This document shows, in pieces, positions 17,322-26,676 of a stretch of DNA of 64,000 bases. Location of the stretch: assembly GCF_049310885.1 (NCBI RefSeq), contig NZ_JBMDYO010000006.1, positions 82,585 through 146,584 of the forward strand. Direction: 5' to 3'. Positions within the stretch are counted from its first letter, which is position 1. Each line of letters begins with the position of its first letter. The position numbers and the translations under genes were made by a program. The stretch is from CAYZJV01 sp049310885 (lineage in GTDB: Bacteria > Spirochaetota > Spirochaetia > Sphaerochaetales > Sphaerochaetaceae). Under the pieces are notes generated by a model. The model saw nothing but the letters and a program-made list of their open reading frames with translations. It ran no database searches and was not told the DNA's origin.

Positions 17322-18419
17322 TCATAGTTTCCAGTGAACTCCGGCCGTGAGTCGTACCGGCTGGCTACCCAAGGGTATTGCGACTACGATATCGGAGCCG
17401 AAGTCTCCCACTTGGCCTCCGATTCCAGTAGTGACCTCTCCATTACCGTCGAGCGAGAACAACGATTCGTCCACAGGACGATATTCGGAGTATCCACCAC
17501 GAATAGCGACCCAAAGATTATCCAAGAATTGTACCTTTGCCTCCACACCCATCCTGACCGATCGTTTGTCGGAATCCCCGAGATCGACGAAATCGGTCAT
17601 TGCATTGACCACCACGAGATTCAACTCATTGTTAGCATCGAATTTCGGAGAGGTAAAGGCTAGACCGACCGCTGAGCCCCTAAAAATATCGGTAATATCG
17701 AGGACCAGTTGATTGGTCTGCTCATCAATGGTGAAGAGAGAATTTGACAGTATACCGATTGATAACCATGGATAGGAGATGAGCATACCAATACCAGAGG
17801 AGAAAAGCCCACCGGTATCGGTAGCCGGATCGTAGCGTTCGAGATAGGTCCGGCTAAGATAATCCAACAATGGACGTTCTTGTCGTATTTCGACGTCCCG
17901 TTCTGTCATAGTTCCCCCACTGGCATAGAAACCGAGTGAGATAGAATTCCACCCATAGCTTCCCGTAAGCTGGATACGTGAAAGGTTGTTTGCAGTGTAG
18001 GATTCCCTGTCCGAGGGAAGTATACCCCCTGTATCATCCTCATCTCTGATAAGGACATTTCCCAAACCGATGGATAGTGCCACATATCGATTGTGGAATA
18101 GGAGATCGAAGCTAGCTCCAGGTTGTTGTATCCAAGGTATCGGATTGGGTGCATCACCCTCCTGGCCTAAAGACTCCCCGTACCTCATACCGATCTTGAA
18201 CTGGGAAATATCGGATCTGAAAAGTGCTGCCGGATTGGCAAAGAAGGCACCAGAGGTCTCACTTGAAGCAATGCCCGCCGAACCCATTGCGAGAAATCGG
18301 AGGTTAGAGAAGCGGTCAATTGACTGTTCTGTGGATGCGCTCTCGGCTCCAATAAAGCCGCCGAATAGAAGAAAAATGAACATCCAAAGTATCGGTATTC
18401 CCCACCTACGCTTCACCAA
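17322..18419 (-). CDS. outer-membrane beta-barrel protein (UPF0164/FadL-like)
   Basis: A 365-residue exported protein. The N-terminus is a signal peptide (IPILWMFIFLLFGGFIGAES). It is followed by LAMGSAGIASSETSGAFFAN, the conserved start of UPF0164/PorV/FadL-type barrels, then many alternating amphipathic strands ending in an aromatic residue near the C-terminus (LTAGVHWKL). It probably sits in the outer membrane; transport of hydrophobic compounds is possible but not shown. The start is TTG at 18419 or GTG three bases later, with GGGAGG upstream. It overlaps the end of the DNA methylase gene by 14 bases, so the two are co-transcribed. Confidence 0.78.
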   Translation of the reverse strand: MVKRRWGIPILWMFIFLLFGGFIGAESASTEQSIDRFSNLRFLAMGSAGIASSETSGAFFANPAALFRSDISQFKIGMRYGESLGQEGDAPNPIPWIQQPGASFDLLFHNRYVALSIGLGNVLIRDEDDTGGILPSDRESYTANNLSRIQLTGSYGWNSISLGFYASGGTMTERDVEIRQERPLLDYLSRTYLERYDPATDTGGLFSSGIGMLISYPWLSIGILSNSLFTIDEQTNQLVLDITDIFRGSAVGLAFTSPKFDANNELNLVVVNAMTDFVDLGDSDKRSVRMGVEAKVQFLDNLWVAIRGGYSEYRPVDESLFSLDGNGEVTTGIGGQVGDFGSDIVVAIPLGSQPVRLTAGVHWKL

Positions 18420-20130
18420 TTATTGCCTCCCTTTCCCTATCATACGCCAATGTGAAGAAGGATGACAATCGTTTGGAAAGGAGGGTTGTTGAAGAATCGG
18501 CAGGCCCAAGATGCTCCAACAGACCGACGAGTCTGCTTTGGAGATCCTTGACCTGAGACCTTTCCATCGATGCTACCATGCGGCGCAACAAAGAGAACAA
18601 CCTCTTTTCCAATCTAGCTCTACCAATACCATCGACTAGCGTAGTACCGTTCGCACAAGAGAGAAGCAATACTGTGAGACCTTGCTCTTCGGTTTTACAT
18701 ACCTGACTCTCCAAGAACTCTACCTTCTCATTCAGCTCATCGGGAGAGAATCCCATGAGCGTCTCTGTATTTGGCAACCCATCGAGCACGATGCCGCCTA
18801 TGAAAGAGAATGGGGGGTAGTCAAGGGCTTTCCTAAAGACAGCAGAGAGTAGAGAATCGAGCCTTTCCACCATGGGGAGCAAATCCAATCCGTTACCGAC
18901 AGGAAGATAAAACCCTTTAGGCTTTCCTGTAATGAAGACCTGCTCAATATGTCGTTTCCCATCGGCCGATTGCCGCCCTCCCTGATTTCTTTTCACGAGA
19001 GGAACTACTGTTACCGGTGCATTCCGAACACTGAGCAACTCAAGGATACGGTCGCTATCGACCACCGATCGTGTAGGATAGGTCAATACGATATGCCTTG
19101 CGTCAATCCGCTCAAGAAGATGGATAAAGGCCTTATCAGCATGTTTAATACTGCAAAATGGACTATATGTCTGTTTCCAGTCCTTCCGTATCCCAGAACG
19201 ATCGGTCAGTTTTCCATCTTCATCCAACTTCTGTGAAGGTTTGTAATTATCCCAGAGGGTAATAGAATTGAGCATATGGTAGGAACTACCATACTGGTGC
19301 ACGGTTGCAGGAGGGTCGAGATAGCAGATATCAGCACTCGACCGACTGACGAAATCGGCGGCATCGCCAAGGTGCATCTCTCCACAGTGAATATGTTCAT
19401 CGGGTAAGAGCGGTGCTTGGAGCATACAGGGTTCGACTATCCTCGTTCTCACAGCCTTGGTAGCGGTATAGAACTGTTTATGGTAAGAGGTGAAACTTCC
19501 AGAGGTATTGGCCTTCCGGGATGCTTCAAATAATATCGCGGCCAACACGACAGCCTTTTCCTGTGCAGTGATCCTTCCCTCCAACCAACTCTCCTCAATC
19601 TCCTCTCTCACTACATCGAGATACCTGGCATTCGCCGCAGTGAAGAAGAGTCTCTCTTTGTTTGCATCGTAGTGAGTATCGGACTGTGGAGCGTAGTATC
19701 TACTTATATATGGCTTTTTCACACTATTGCCGGTCTGTGAAGCATAAAGCCCCTCCAGATGCAACATGGACAGATAGGCATCGATCCCGCCCATTTCGGT
19801 AAACATACGGGTAAGATGCCCACTATGCATAGTCAGGTAGACATGGTTCAGAATATAGGAAAAAGGTTCGACATCGTTGGCACGAACATCCATACCAAGA
19901 CTTCTTGCTATCCTGGAAACAGCGCCCGAACCACAGAATGGATCAAGGAATACCGGTGTACCGGTTAATGGGGCTAATGACGATATGATAAGCCTTAATT
20001 GATCTCCCAAAGAGCGTTTCGATCCTACCAGTGAGATCAGCTGGTCCGTTTCATACCGGGGAAGCGAAAGTGACAAGGAAGTCTCCTTTTTCCATCCCGA
20101 CTTGCCAATCGAGGTGAACACTGGTACCAT
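18406..20130 (-). CDS. D12-class adenine DNA methylase-like protein with altered catalytic motif
   Basis: A 574-residue protein. Residues 30-390 follow the D12 adenine methyltransferase order: LVGSKRSLGDQL (34-45), the AdoMet-binding motif FLDPFCGSGAVSR (61-73), RANDVEPFSY and a long target-recognition segment. Then comes the motif IV region YLDPPATVHQYGSSYHML, with D272-P-P-A. Adenine methylases normally have an aromatic residue at the fourth position, and relatives read DPPYNSRQY here. The last 170 residues form an extra helical domain I do not recognise. No restriction gene is adjacent. It could be an active solitary methylase, an RNA methylase or a binding protein. AGGA lies five bases before the ATG. 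Confidence 0.7.
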   Translation of the reverse strand: MVPVFTSIGKSGWKKETSLSLSLPRYETDQLISLVGSKRSLGDQLRLIISSLAPLTGTPVFLDPFCGSGAVSRIARSLGMDVRANDVEPFSYILNHVYLTMHSGHLTRMFTEMGGIDAYLSMLHLEGLYASQTGNSVKKPYISRYYAPQSDTHYDANKERLFFTAANARYLDVVREEIEESWLEGRITAQEKAVVLAAILFEASRKANTSGSFTSYHKQFYTATKAVRTRIVEPCMLQAPLLPDEHIHCGEMHLGDAADFVSRSSADICYLDPPATVHQYGSSYHMLNSITLWDNYKPSQKLDEDGKLTDRSGIRKDWKQTYSPFCSIKHADKAFIHLLERIDARHIVLTYPTRSVVDSDRILELLSVRNAPVTVVPLVKRNQGGRQSADGKRHIEQVFITGKPKGFYLPVGNGLDLLPMVERLDSLLSAVFRKALDYPPFSFIGGIVLDGLPNTETLMGFSPDELNEKVEFLESQVCKTEEQGLTVLLLSCANGTTLVDGIGRARLEKRLFSLLRRMVASMERSQVKDLQSRLVGLLEHLGPADSSTTLLSKRLSSFFTLAYDREREAIIGEA

Positions 20131-20148
20131 GCATCCTAAAGGTACCCG

Positions 20149-21669
20149 ATGAAAAGACTATCAGTGTTATGGGCAAAAGGCAAGGTCCGTTCTGAATGCA
20201 GAATCCATGGTAATGCGGATCCTATCATTGAAAAGGTTACATTCTCTTCGCAATCGTGTACCCCTCATTCGGTATTCATCGCATTCACAGGTATACATAT
20301 CGATGCCCATACCTTTATCGACCAAGCGATCGGACACGGTGCTGCTGTAATCGTGCATGAGAAGGAGCTCGCTTCATACGACAGTACGGTAGTGTATATA
20401 CAGCATCCGAATCCACGCAGGATCGCATCTCTTTTTTGCAGGGCATTGGCAGATCCCTTACCAGAGCATATTATCGGGGTAACAGGGACTGATGGAAAAT
20501 CGAGCACCTGTGAATTCTTGTACCATTTCATGAATGAGGCCCACATCAAGTGCGGTCTTCTCTCCACCATTTCCATGGATGACGGAACTGGAAAAGTACC
20601 GAGCCCCTACCGCCAGAGTACCCCAGAGGTGCCCCTACTCTACGACTTTCTCTCCCGATGCAAGGCCAATGGTATCCGGATCGTGATCCTTGAAGCAACC
20701 AGCCATGGGTTATCGGAACAAGCTGCTCGCCTCGTCGATATACCCTTTGCAGGAGCCATTTTCACCCCTATTACCAGTGAACATCTTGAATTTCACGGTA
20801 CGATGGAAGCGTATGTTGATGCGAAAATGAACCTTGCCCGTCAAGTAGGCAGTTCTGGCCATATTGTCATACCAGCTGATTTTTCCTATCGGAAACAACT
20901 CAAGCAGAACGTGAAAGAGGACGTAACGATCCATAGCTATGCAGGAAAATCCTATCAAAACCCTACCGATTTGCGCTACGAGAGCCTGGCAGTGGCTATC
21001 GATGAGAGAAAAGTACACGCTATCCATCCGAAAGCCGAATCCCTTACATGCACGATTCCCTTTGGGCAAGAGTGCTACACCCAAAATGCCATGGGAGCAT
21101 ACCTCTATCTCATTGAATCGGGATTATGGGAGACACCCGGATATTCCCGTCCACTTCGTTTGCCGGCTATCCCGGGGAGGTTTGAAATTGTCCAGTCGGC
21201 ACTACCCTTCACTATCGTTGTCGATTTTGCTCACACTGCAAACGCTTTCGAATTATTGTTCACCCATGTACGCAATCACGCTCCACAAGCACGTATCATA
21301 GCGTTGTTCGGAGCTGCCGGTGAGCGTGATAAGTCAAAGCGATTTCCCATGGGATCTGTTGCTGGGAAATACTGTAATGCGGTATTCCTAACTGATGAGG
21401 ACCCCAGGGGAGAAGATTCCTCAACTATCTTGGACGATTTGGAAATGGGCATACGTTCGGTAAACGCATCCCTGTCCGTACTGCGTATCCATGACAGACA
21501 GAAGGCGATACAGAAAGCATTAGAATTTTGTAAGCCAGGTGATGTATTGCTCTTACTAGCTAAAAGCCATGAGAAATCGATAGCCTACAAGGATCATAGT
21601 ATCGATTGGGATGAGAGGATGGTTGTAGAGAAATTGATCAGCGAAAAGGAAGCAGATTATGAGAGATAG
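20149..21669 (+). CDS. murE: UDP-MurNAc-tripeptide synthetase MurE (not mDAP type)
   Basis: A 506-residue Mur ligase that adds the third residue of the peptidoglycan stem peptide. It shows the N-terminal SVFIAFTGIHIDAHTFIDQA, ATP loop VTGTDGKSSTCEFL (111-124), STPEVPLLYDFL, LEATSHGLSEQA and LFGAAGERDKSKR. The specificity motif reads DEDPRGED (about 416-423) instead of the DNPR of meso-diaminopimelate enzymes. It is closer to the DDPRGED of Thermotoga MurE, which adds lysine. Ornithine or lysine is therefore the likely substrate; Treponema is known to have ornithine. Only 18 bp separate its start from the divergent methylase gene. It overlaps ddl by 11 bases. Confidence 0.9.
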   Translation: MKRLSVLWAKGKVRSECRIHGNADPIIEKVTFSSQSCTPHSVFIAFTGIHIDAHTFIDQAIGHGAAVIVHEKELASYDSTVVYIQHPNPRRIASLFCRALADPLPEHIIGVTGTDGKSSTCEFLYHFMNEAHIKCGLLSTISMDDGTGKVPSPYRQSTPEVPLLYDFLSRCKANGIRIVILEATSHGLSEQAARLVDIPFAGAIFTPITSEHLEFHGTMEAYVDAKMNLARQVGSSGHIVIPADFSYRKQLKQNVKEDVTIHSYAGKSYQNPTDLRYESLAVAIDERKVHAIHPKAESLTCTIPFGQECYTQNAMGAYLYLIESGLWETPGYSRPLRLPAIPGRFEIVQSALPFTIVVDFAHTANAFELLFTHVRNHAPQARIIALFGAAGERDKSKRFPMGSVAGKYCNAVFLTDEDPRGEDSSTILDDLEMGIRSVNASLSVLRIHDRQKAIQKALEFCKPGDVLLLLAKSHEKSIAYKDHSIDWDERMVVEKLISEKEADYER

Positions 21670-22795
21670 TTTACGTGTTGCGGTAGTGTACGGAGGAGAG
21701 TCGGTTGAACACACAGTATCTTGCCGTTCTGCAGCCACGATCTGCAGGAATCTGCTATCACTTGGCCATACCGTGATACCTATCGGTATTTCACGTGATG
21801 GAAGGTGGTCTGTCCAAGACTGCGATTTTGAAGATCCTGATGATCCACGTATCCGATTCAACGAATCTAAAGAGGTTTGCATACGTCCCGGAAAGGGATT
21901 GCATCTCATGGCTAAAAGAGAAGCATTGGGAATCGATATCGTTTTCCCGGTAACCCATGGAACGAATGGTGAAGACGGAAGATTGCAGGGCCTTCTCGAT
22001 CTAGGACGTATTGCCTATGTAGGATGTGGTTGTACAGCATCTTCCAATGGTATGCACAAATATTTCTCAAAAATCCTAGCTAGAGAGGTAGGTGTACCGA
22101 CATTGCCGGCAATGGTTCTGGATAAGAGGAGAATCGATCTCATCCAAGACAGTGAAGACCCCTATCTTGGGCATCTCGTGCAGGAGATCGCTCTCAGACT
22201 GGCCAACCATATCGTGGTAAAACCAGAAGACGGAGGATCGTCTATCGGGATATCGGTCCTCCATCCTATTACTCCACAGAATCTCCTTAAGGCGATGCAA
22301 GAGACGGGACGATACTCCCAAAACATCATGTTAGAACCTTGGATTGATCATGTTAAGGAACTGGAAGTAGCTGTATTGACCGATGGTGATGCTATCGAAG
22401 CAAGTGATCCGGGACTTCTGATTGATCCTATGCGGGAACATGAGCACATTACGACCTACGAACAAAAATATCTCGCTACGGATTGTGCGTATATACAGAT
22501 ACCAGCTCCAGTACCTGCAGAAACAGCGACACAGATAAGCCAATATGCCATAGCAGTAGCCAAGAGTATCGGAATAGAGGGGTATGCGAGGGTCGATTTC
22601 TTCCAAGATCCATCCAACGGAGCAATCTATTTCAATGAAATCAACACACTTCCAGGAATGACGGGAAAGAGCCATTTCCCCCTCCTAGCTAACTCTATCG
22701 GGTATGATTGGAACCGTTTGCTCCAAACCCTGATCCAGGAGGGACTGTCTTCCCACCAACGAAAACATGCCTGCGATACGGTGGCAGTGGAGTAA
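21659..22795 (+). CDS. ddl: D-alanine--D-alanine ligase
   Basis: A 378-residue ATP-grasp enzyme that joins two D-alanines for the peptidoglycan precursor. The N-terminal VAVVYGGESVEHTVSCRSA is the substrate loop. PVTHGTNGEDGRLQGLLDL, VVKPEDGGSSIGISVL and the C-terminal EINTLPGMTGKSHFP are the ATP, phosphate and metal sites. The length fits the larger Ddl/VanA type. AAGGAAG precedes the ATG, which overlaps the end of murE. With murE, murC and MurNAc-amidase genes in the window, precursor synthesis is well represented although scattered. Confidence 0.95.
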   Translation: MRDSLRVAVVYGGESVEHTVSCRSAATICRNLLSLGHTVIPIGISRDGRWSVQDCDFEDPDDPRIRFNESKEVCIRPGKGLHLMAKREALGIDIVFPVTHGTNGEDGRLQGLLDLGRIAYVGCGCTASSNGMHKYFSKILAREVGVPTLPAMVLDKRRIDLIQDSEDPYLGHLVQEIALRLANHIVVKPEDGGSSIGISVLHPITPQNLLKAMQETGRYSQNIMLEPWIDHVKELEVAVLTDGDAIEASDPGLLIDPMREHEHITTYEQKYLATDCAYIQIPAPVPAETATQISQYAIAVAKSIGIEGYARVDFFQDPSNGAIYFNEINTLPGMTGKSHFPLLANSIGYDWNRLLQTLIQEGLSSHQRKHACDTVAVE

Positions 22796-22798
22796 TCG

Positions 22799-23962
22799 AT
22801 GCAAACGGTTTGGTTCCATGTTGACATGGATGCATTTTACGCATCGGTTGAACAACTCGATCATCCCGAATATCGTGGTAAGGCTGTTATCGTTGGCGGC
22901 ACGGGAAATCGTGGAGTAGTATCAGCTTGCTCCTATGAGGCAAGGAAATTCGGAGTCCACTCGGCAATGCCGATGTATCAGGCTCTTCGATTGTGCCCAC
23001 ATGCTATCCGTACAGGTGTCCATATGGAACGGTATAGTGAGATCAGCAGACAAGTAATCGAAATACTGCACTCCTTCAGCCCTGTTGTACAACAAATATC
23101 GATAGATGAGGCATTTTTGGATATGAGTGGTACCGAACGACTGTTCGGAACTCCACGTCAAGCTGCTATGCTTCTCAAGAATCGGGTAAAAAATGAGACG
23201 AAACTGGTTATTAGCGTCGGAATCGGACAAAGCAAGTTCATCGCGAAGATGGCTAGTGACTACGATAAACCGGACGGCCTATGCAGGGTCTCTCCCGGAA
23301 AAGAGATTGCTTTCGTGGATGCTGTCGGTTTGAAGAAGCTGTGGGGAATTGGCGACAGCACACTTAAAAATCTTTCCAAGCATGGAATCGCAACCACAGC
23401 ACAATTGCGGGAGTATGAGGTCACACATCTGCAACGGCTCTTTGGTACTGCAACCGGCTCCTACCTCCATAAAGTAAGCCATGGCATCGATCCAGGCGTC
23501 CACACTGGTGAAACGAAATCCCGCTCCATTAGCACAGAGACAACATTTCCTGTAGACATCACAGAGGGAGCGGTCTTGGAACAGAATCTTCTAGGAATGA
23601 GCCATGATATCATGTTCCGCGCATTGAAGGAAAAATTAACTAGTCAAACAGTGGCGATAAAGATCCGATTTTCCGATTTTTCTACCATCAGCGCACAATC
23701 GACTCTGGATAATCCACTCTACTCTGCGATGCAGGTATACACCCTTGCCAAGGAATTGTTGAAGAGCCGATGGCATGAAGGGCAACCTGTGCGCCTCTTG
23801 GGTGTTGGACTGCATAATGTGATCGGATCATCAATTCCGATGCAACAAGAATTGTTCGACGATCCCAACAAGAAAAAGCGGGAGTTGGAGGAGGCCATAC
23901 TTGCACTCCGCTCAAAAGGACGCCCGTTACAAAAGGCCAGTCTCCTAAAACCGAAGGAATAG
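22799..23962 (+). CDS. dinB: DNA polymerase IV (Y family)
   Basis: A 387-residue translesion polymerase. The first catalytic motif is FHVDMDAFYASVEQLDHPEY (residues 6-25). It is followed by VVSACSYEARKFGVHSAMPM (nucleotide-binding and steric-gate region) and the second catalytic motif QISIDEAFLDMSGTERLFG. A helix-hairpin-helix (KLWGIGDSTLKNLSKHGIAT) and a little-finger domain complete it. The C-terminus has a possible clamp-binding peptide, MQQELFDDP. GGAG lies eight bases before the ATG, which starts just after the ddl stop. No LexA-type site was recognised. Confidence 0.94.
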   Translation: MQTVWFHVDMDAFYASVEQLDHPEYRGKAVIVGGTGNRGVVSACSYEARKFGVHSAMPMYQALRLCPHAIRTGVHMERYSEISRQVIEILHSFSPVVQQISIDEAFLDMSGTERLFGTPRQAAMLLKNRVKNETKLVISVGIGQSKFIAKMASDYDKPDGLCRVSPGKEIAFVDAVGLKKLWGIGDSTLKNLSKHGIATTAQLREYEVTHLQRLFGTATGSYLHKVSHGIDPGVHTGETKSRSISTETTFPVDITEGAVLEQNLLGMSHDIMFRALKEKLTSQTVAIKIRFSDFSTISAQSTLDNPLYSAMQVYTLAKELLKSRWHEGQPVRLLGVGLHNVIGSSIPMQQELFDDPNKKKRELEEAILALRSKGRPLQKASLLKPKE

Positions 23963-23973
23963 GCCTCTGGACT

Positions 23974-23990
23974 CCCCTTGCAGGGGGTTT
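23974..23990 (+). terminator. weak hairpin after dinB
   Basis: CCCCT pairs with AGGGG around a 3-nt loop, 12 bases after the dinB stop, followed only by GTTT. It may attenuate transcription between dinB and trmL but is too weak to be a firm terminator. Confidence 0.3.
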
Positions 23991-24039
23991 GCAATGGTGG
24001 TAAAGTAGCTAGGAATCTGCAAATGGAGGAGATGTCGCC

Positions 24040-24546
24040 ATGGGGCTCCATATCGTATTGTTTGAACCTGAGATACCGCAGAATACGGGAAATATCGCGA
24101 GGACCTGTGCTGCGATCGGAGCCACTTTGCATCTGGTACATCCTTTGGGGTTCACTATAACCGATAGGAAACTCAAACGAGCAGGTCTCGACTATTGGCA
24201 TCTACTGGATATACACCACCACGACTCGGTGGAGGATTTCTTATCGCTGTATAAAGATGGGCCTTTGTGGTTTTACACGACAAAGGCAACTCATACCTAT
24301 GCCGATGTCACCTATGGGGAAGATGCGTATCTTGTCTTCGGAAAAGAGAGTGCAGGCATCGATGAATCTATCCTTGTCCGCTACCCCGATAGGTGCATTC
24401 GTATTCCCATGCGAGAAGGAGCCCGATCGCTCAATCTGTCCAATAGTGTAGCCATAGGTGCCTATGAGGTTGCCCGTCAGCAGGAATTTGCGGCTCTCAA
24501 GAGGGCTGGAAATCTCCACCATTTGGCATGGGAAAAATCTGTATGA
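24040..24546 (+). CDS. trmL: tRNA (cytidine/uridine-34-2'-O)-methyltransferase
   Basis: A 168-residue SPOUT methyltransferase that methylates the ribose of the wobble base in leucine tRNAs. It has the family start HIVLFEPEIPQNTGNIARTC, HLVHPLGF, the knot motifs LVFGKESAGID and IRIPMREGARSLNLSNSVAI, and YEVARQQ near the end. The length equals that of E. coli TrmL. GGAGGA lies nine bases before the ATG. The same strand continues with proC 22 bp later. Confidence 0.94.
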   Translation: MGLHIVLFEPEIPQNTGNIARTCAAIGATLHLVHPLGFTITDRKLKRAGLDYWHLLDIHHHDSVEDFLSLYKDGPLWFYTTKATHTYADVTYGEDAYLVFGKESAGIDESILVRYPDRCIRIPMREGARSLNLSNSVAIGAYEVARQQEFAALKRAGNLHHLAWEKSV

Positions 24547-24568
24547 TCATCAAAGAGGGAGAATAGCT

Positions 24569-25363
24569 ATGAAGAAAATGGGATTCATCGGTTGTGGAAA
24601 TATGGGAGGAGCTATCATCAGAAGTGTAGCACCTGCTGGACTTTGGGATGTATTGGTTTACGATCTCCAGACCGATTTGGCGAAAGCTATTGCTAAGGAA
24701 ACGGGAGCCGATTACCGCAATTTCGATGATTTAATGATCCAGTCGGACATCGTGGTATTGGCTGTGAAACCCCAGATATTGCCTGAGCTCTATGAAAAAC
24801 TCGCCTCATACAATGATAAGATGTACATATCTATGGCCGCTGGTATCGATCTGGATACATTAGCTCAGAAATTGGGTACTACGAGTGTATCAAGGATCAT
24901 GCCTAATATCGCAGCTGCAGTGAAGAAGGCTGTAACTGCCGTAGCTGTCCATCAGGAGGCAGAAGAGGAACTTTCCCGTATCGTGATGACCTTCGCCGAG
25001 ACATTCGGCTCAGCGCATGCGCTTCCTGAAAAGTATTTCTCAGCATTTATAGGAGCCTCGGGATCTGCTATAGCGACAGCTTTCGAATTCCTACACGGGA
25101 TAGCTATGGGAGGAGTCCATGAAGGTCTTCCCTACACCACTGCTCTCGGTCTCATCTGTGATACCGTGGAGAGTGCGACCGCATTAGTACGGCAGACAAA
25201 GAGACATCCTCAGGAATTGCTGACCCAAGTCTGCTCTCCTGGTGGTCTTACGGTGAAGACTATGCAGGTATTGTATGAAAATGGATTCGCCGGTACCTTG
25301 ATGGAATCGGTAGAAGCGGCAAGCCAGGGTGCAATTGCCATGGAAGAGAAGAATAAGAACTGA
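24569..25363 (+). CDS. proC: pyrroline-5-carboxylate reductase
   Basis: A 264-residue NAD(P)H enzyme that makes proline from pyrroline-5-carboxylate. It starts MKKMGFIGCGNMGGAIIRSV (Rossmann loop) and contains VVLAVKPQILPELY, SRIMPNIAAAV, a GASGSAIATAFEF substrate site and the C-terminal CSPGGLTVKTMQVLYENGF. The frame is open 37 codons further upstream inside trmL, but GAGGGAGA precedes this ATG and the protein matches the family from here. With proA and proB at 29.8-32.2 kb it completes proline synthesis from glutamate, although it is not in the same operon. Confidence 0.94.
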   Translation: MKKMGFIGCGNMGGAIIRSVAPAGLWDVLVYDLQTDLAKAIAKETGADYRNFDDLMIQSDIVVLAVKPQILPELYEKLASYNDKMYISMAAGIDLDTLAQKLGTTSVSRIMPNIAAAVKKAVTAVAVHQEAEEELSRIVMTFAETFGSAHALPEKYFSAFIGASGSAIATAFEFLHGIAMGGVHEGLPYTTALGLICDTVESATALVRQTKRHPQELLTQVCSPGGLTVKTMQVLYENGFAGTLMESVEAASQGAIAMEEKNKN

Positions 25364-25385
25364 CCTAAAACCAACGAGGAAAACC

Positions 25386-26666
25386 ATGATTGATCTGAAG
25401 GATTTGAAATCGAGACGACAAGAGATCGCAGCTAATATCGCCAACAGGGGAATGCAGATCGATCTTGAAGCTATCATAGCGTTGCAGGACCAACGATCTG
25501 TCCTCTTGCAGGAGACAGAAGCACTTCGGGCTAGACGGAACGAAAATGCAACTAAGATGAAGTCAAAGATGGATAGCGAAACCAGAGCTACTCTCATAGC
25601 GGAAGGAAAATCCATAAAGGAAGAAATCGCCGTAAGAGAGGAGCAATTGCAACAGGTCGAAAGCTCCTACATCTCGCTTGCGAAAACTATCCCGAACTAC
25701 GCTCATCCGGATGCACCGGTAGGAAAATTGGATACCGACAATCTAGAAATCAGTCGTTGGGGTGAACCTACCCGACTCGATTTTCCACCTAAGGATCATG
25801 TCCAGCTGGGAGAGGAACTGGATCTTATCGATTTTGATACTGCAACTCGCGTATCAGGAGCAAAATTCTATTACTTGAGAAACGAAGCGGTAATCTTGGA
25901 ACTCGCATTGGAACGATACGCTCTCGATATCCTAGTAAAGCATGGTTTTACCCCCACAATTACCCCCGATATAGCAAGAGAAGAGGTGCTTGAGGGAATC
26001 GGATTCAATCCCCGGGGAGAAGAGAGCAATATCTATACGATCGAGGGTACCGATACCTGTCTGGTTGGGACTGCCGAGATTACCCTTGGAGGTTACCACG
26101 CGGGGAAAATCCTCTCTGAGAGTGAATTGCCGATCAAGTTGGCTGGATTGTCACACTGTTTTCGAAGGGAAGCCGGAGGCGCAGGACAATATTCTAAAGG
26201 CCTCTACCGAGTTCACCAATTTTCCAAGGTGGAAATGTTCGTGTATAGCCTTCCAGAGGATGCTGAGACTATCCACCAACAATTGCTAGCGATCGAAGAG
26301 GAAATATTCCAGGGTTTGGGAATTCCCTACCATGTAGTAGATACCTGTACAGGAGATTTAGGAGCCCCTGCCTTCCGAAAATATGATATTGAGGCATGGA
26401 TGCCCGGTCGTGGAGAATCGGGAGAATATGGTGAAGTGACGAGTACCAGCAATTGTACCGATTACCAATCCCGTAGACTGAATATTCGTTATCGCGATGG
26501 GCAAGGGAAAATTCGCCATGTCTACCTACTCAATGGAACCGCTATTGCAATTTCACGGGCTCTGGTAGCCTTGCTCGAGAATTTCCAAAGAAGTGATGGA
26601 TCGGTAGGCATTCCAGAAAAACTGATTCCCTATACCGGATTCTCCGAAATCCGTAGGGATCGATAA
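25386..26666 (+). CDS. serS: seryl-tRNA synthetase
   Basis: A 426-residue class II synthetase charging tRNA-Ser. Residues 1-100 form the long antiparallel coiled-coil arm (LKSRRQEIAANIANRGM and a Lys/Glu-rich return). The core has TPDIAREEVLEGIGF, VGTAEITLGGYHAGKIL, motif 2 CFRREAGGAG (about 256-265), SSNCTDYQSRR and motif 3 GTAIAISRALVALLENFQ. An upstream in-frame extension was rejected: the ATG at 25386 has AGGA nearby and matches the family start (MIDLKDL). It lies 22 bp after proC and 10 bp before pncB. Confidence 0.96.
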   Translation: MIDLKDLKSRRQEIAANIANRGMQIDLEAIIALQDQRSVLLQETEALRARRNENATKMKSKMDSETRATLIAEGKSIKEEIAVREEQLQQVESSYISLAKTIPNYAHPDAPVGKLDTDNLEISRWGEPTRLDFPPKDHVQLGEELDLIDFDTATRVSGAKFYYLRNEAVILELALERYALDILVKHGFTPTITPDIAREEVLEGIGFNPRGEESNIYTIEGTDTCLVGTAEITLGGYHAGKILSESELPIKLAGLSHCFRREAGGAGQYSKGLYRVHQFSKVEMFVYSLPEDAETIHQQLLAIEEEIFQGLGIPYHVVDTCTGDLGAPAFRKYDIEAWMPGRGESGEYGEVTSTSNCTDYQSRRLNIRYRDGQGKIRHVYLLNGTAIAISRALVALLENFQRSDGSVGIPEKLIPYTGFSEIRRDR

Positions 26667-26676
26667 GGAGGCTGCC

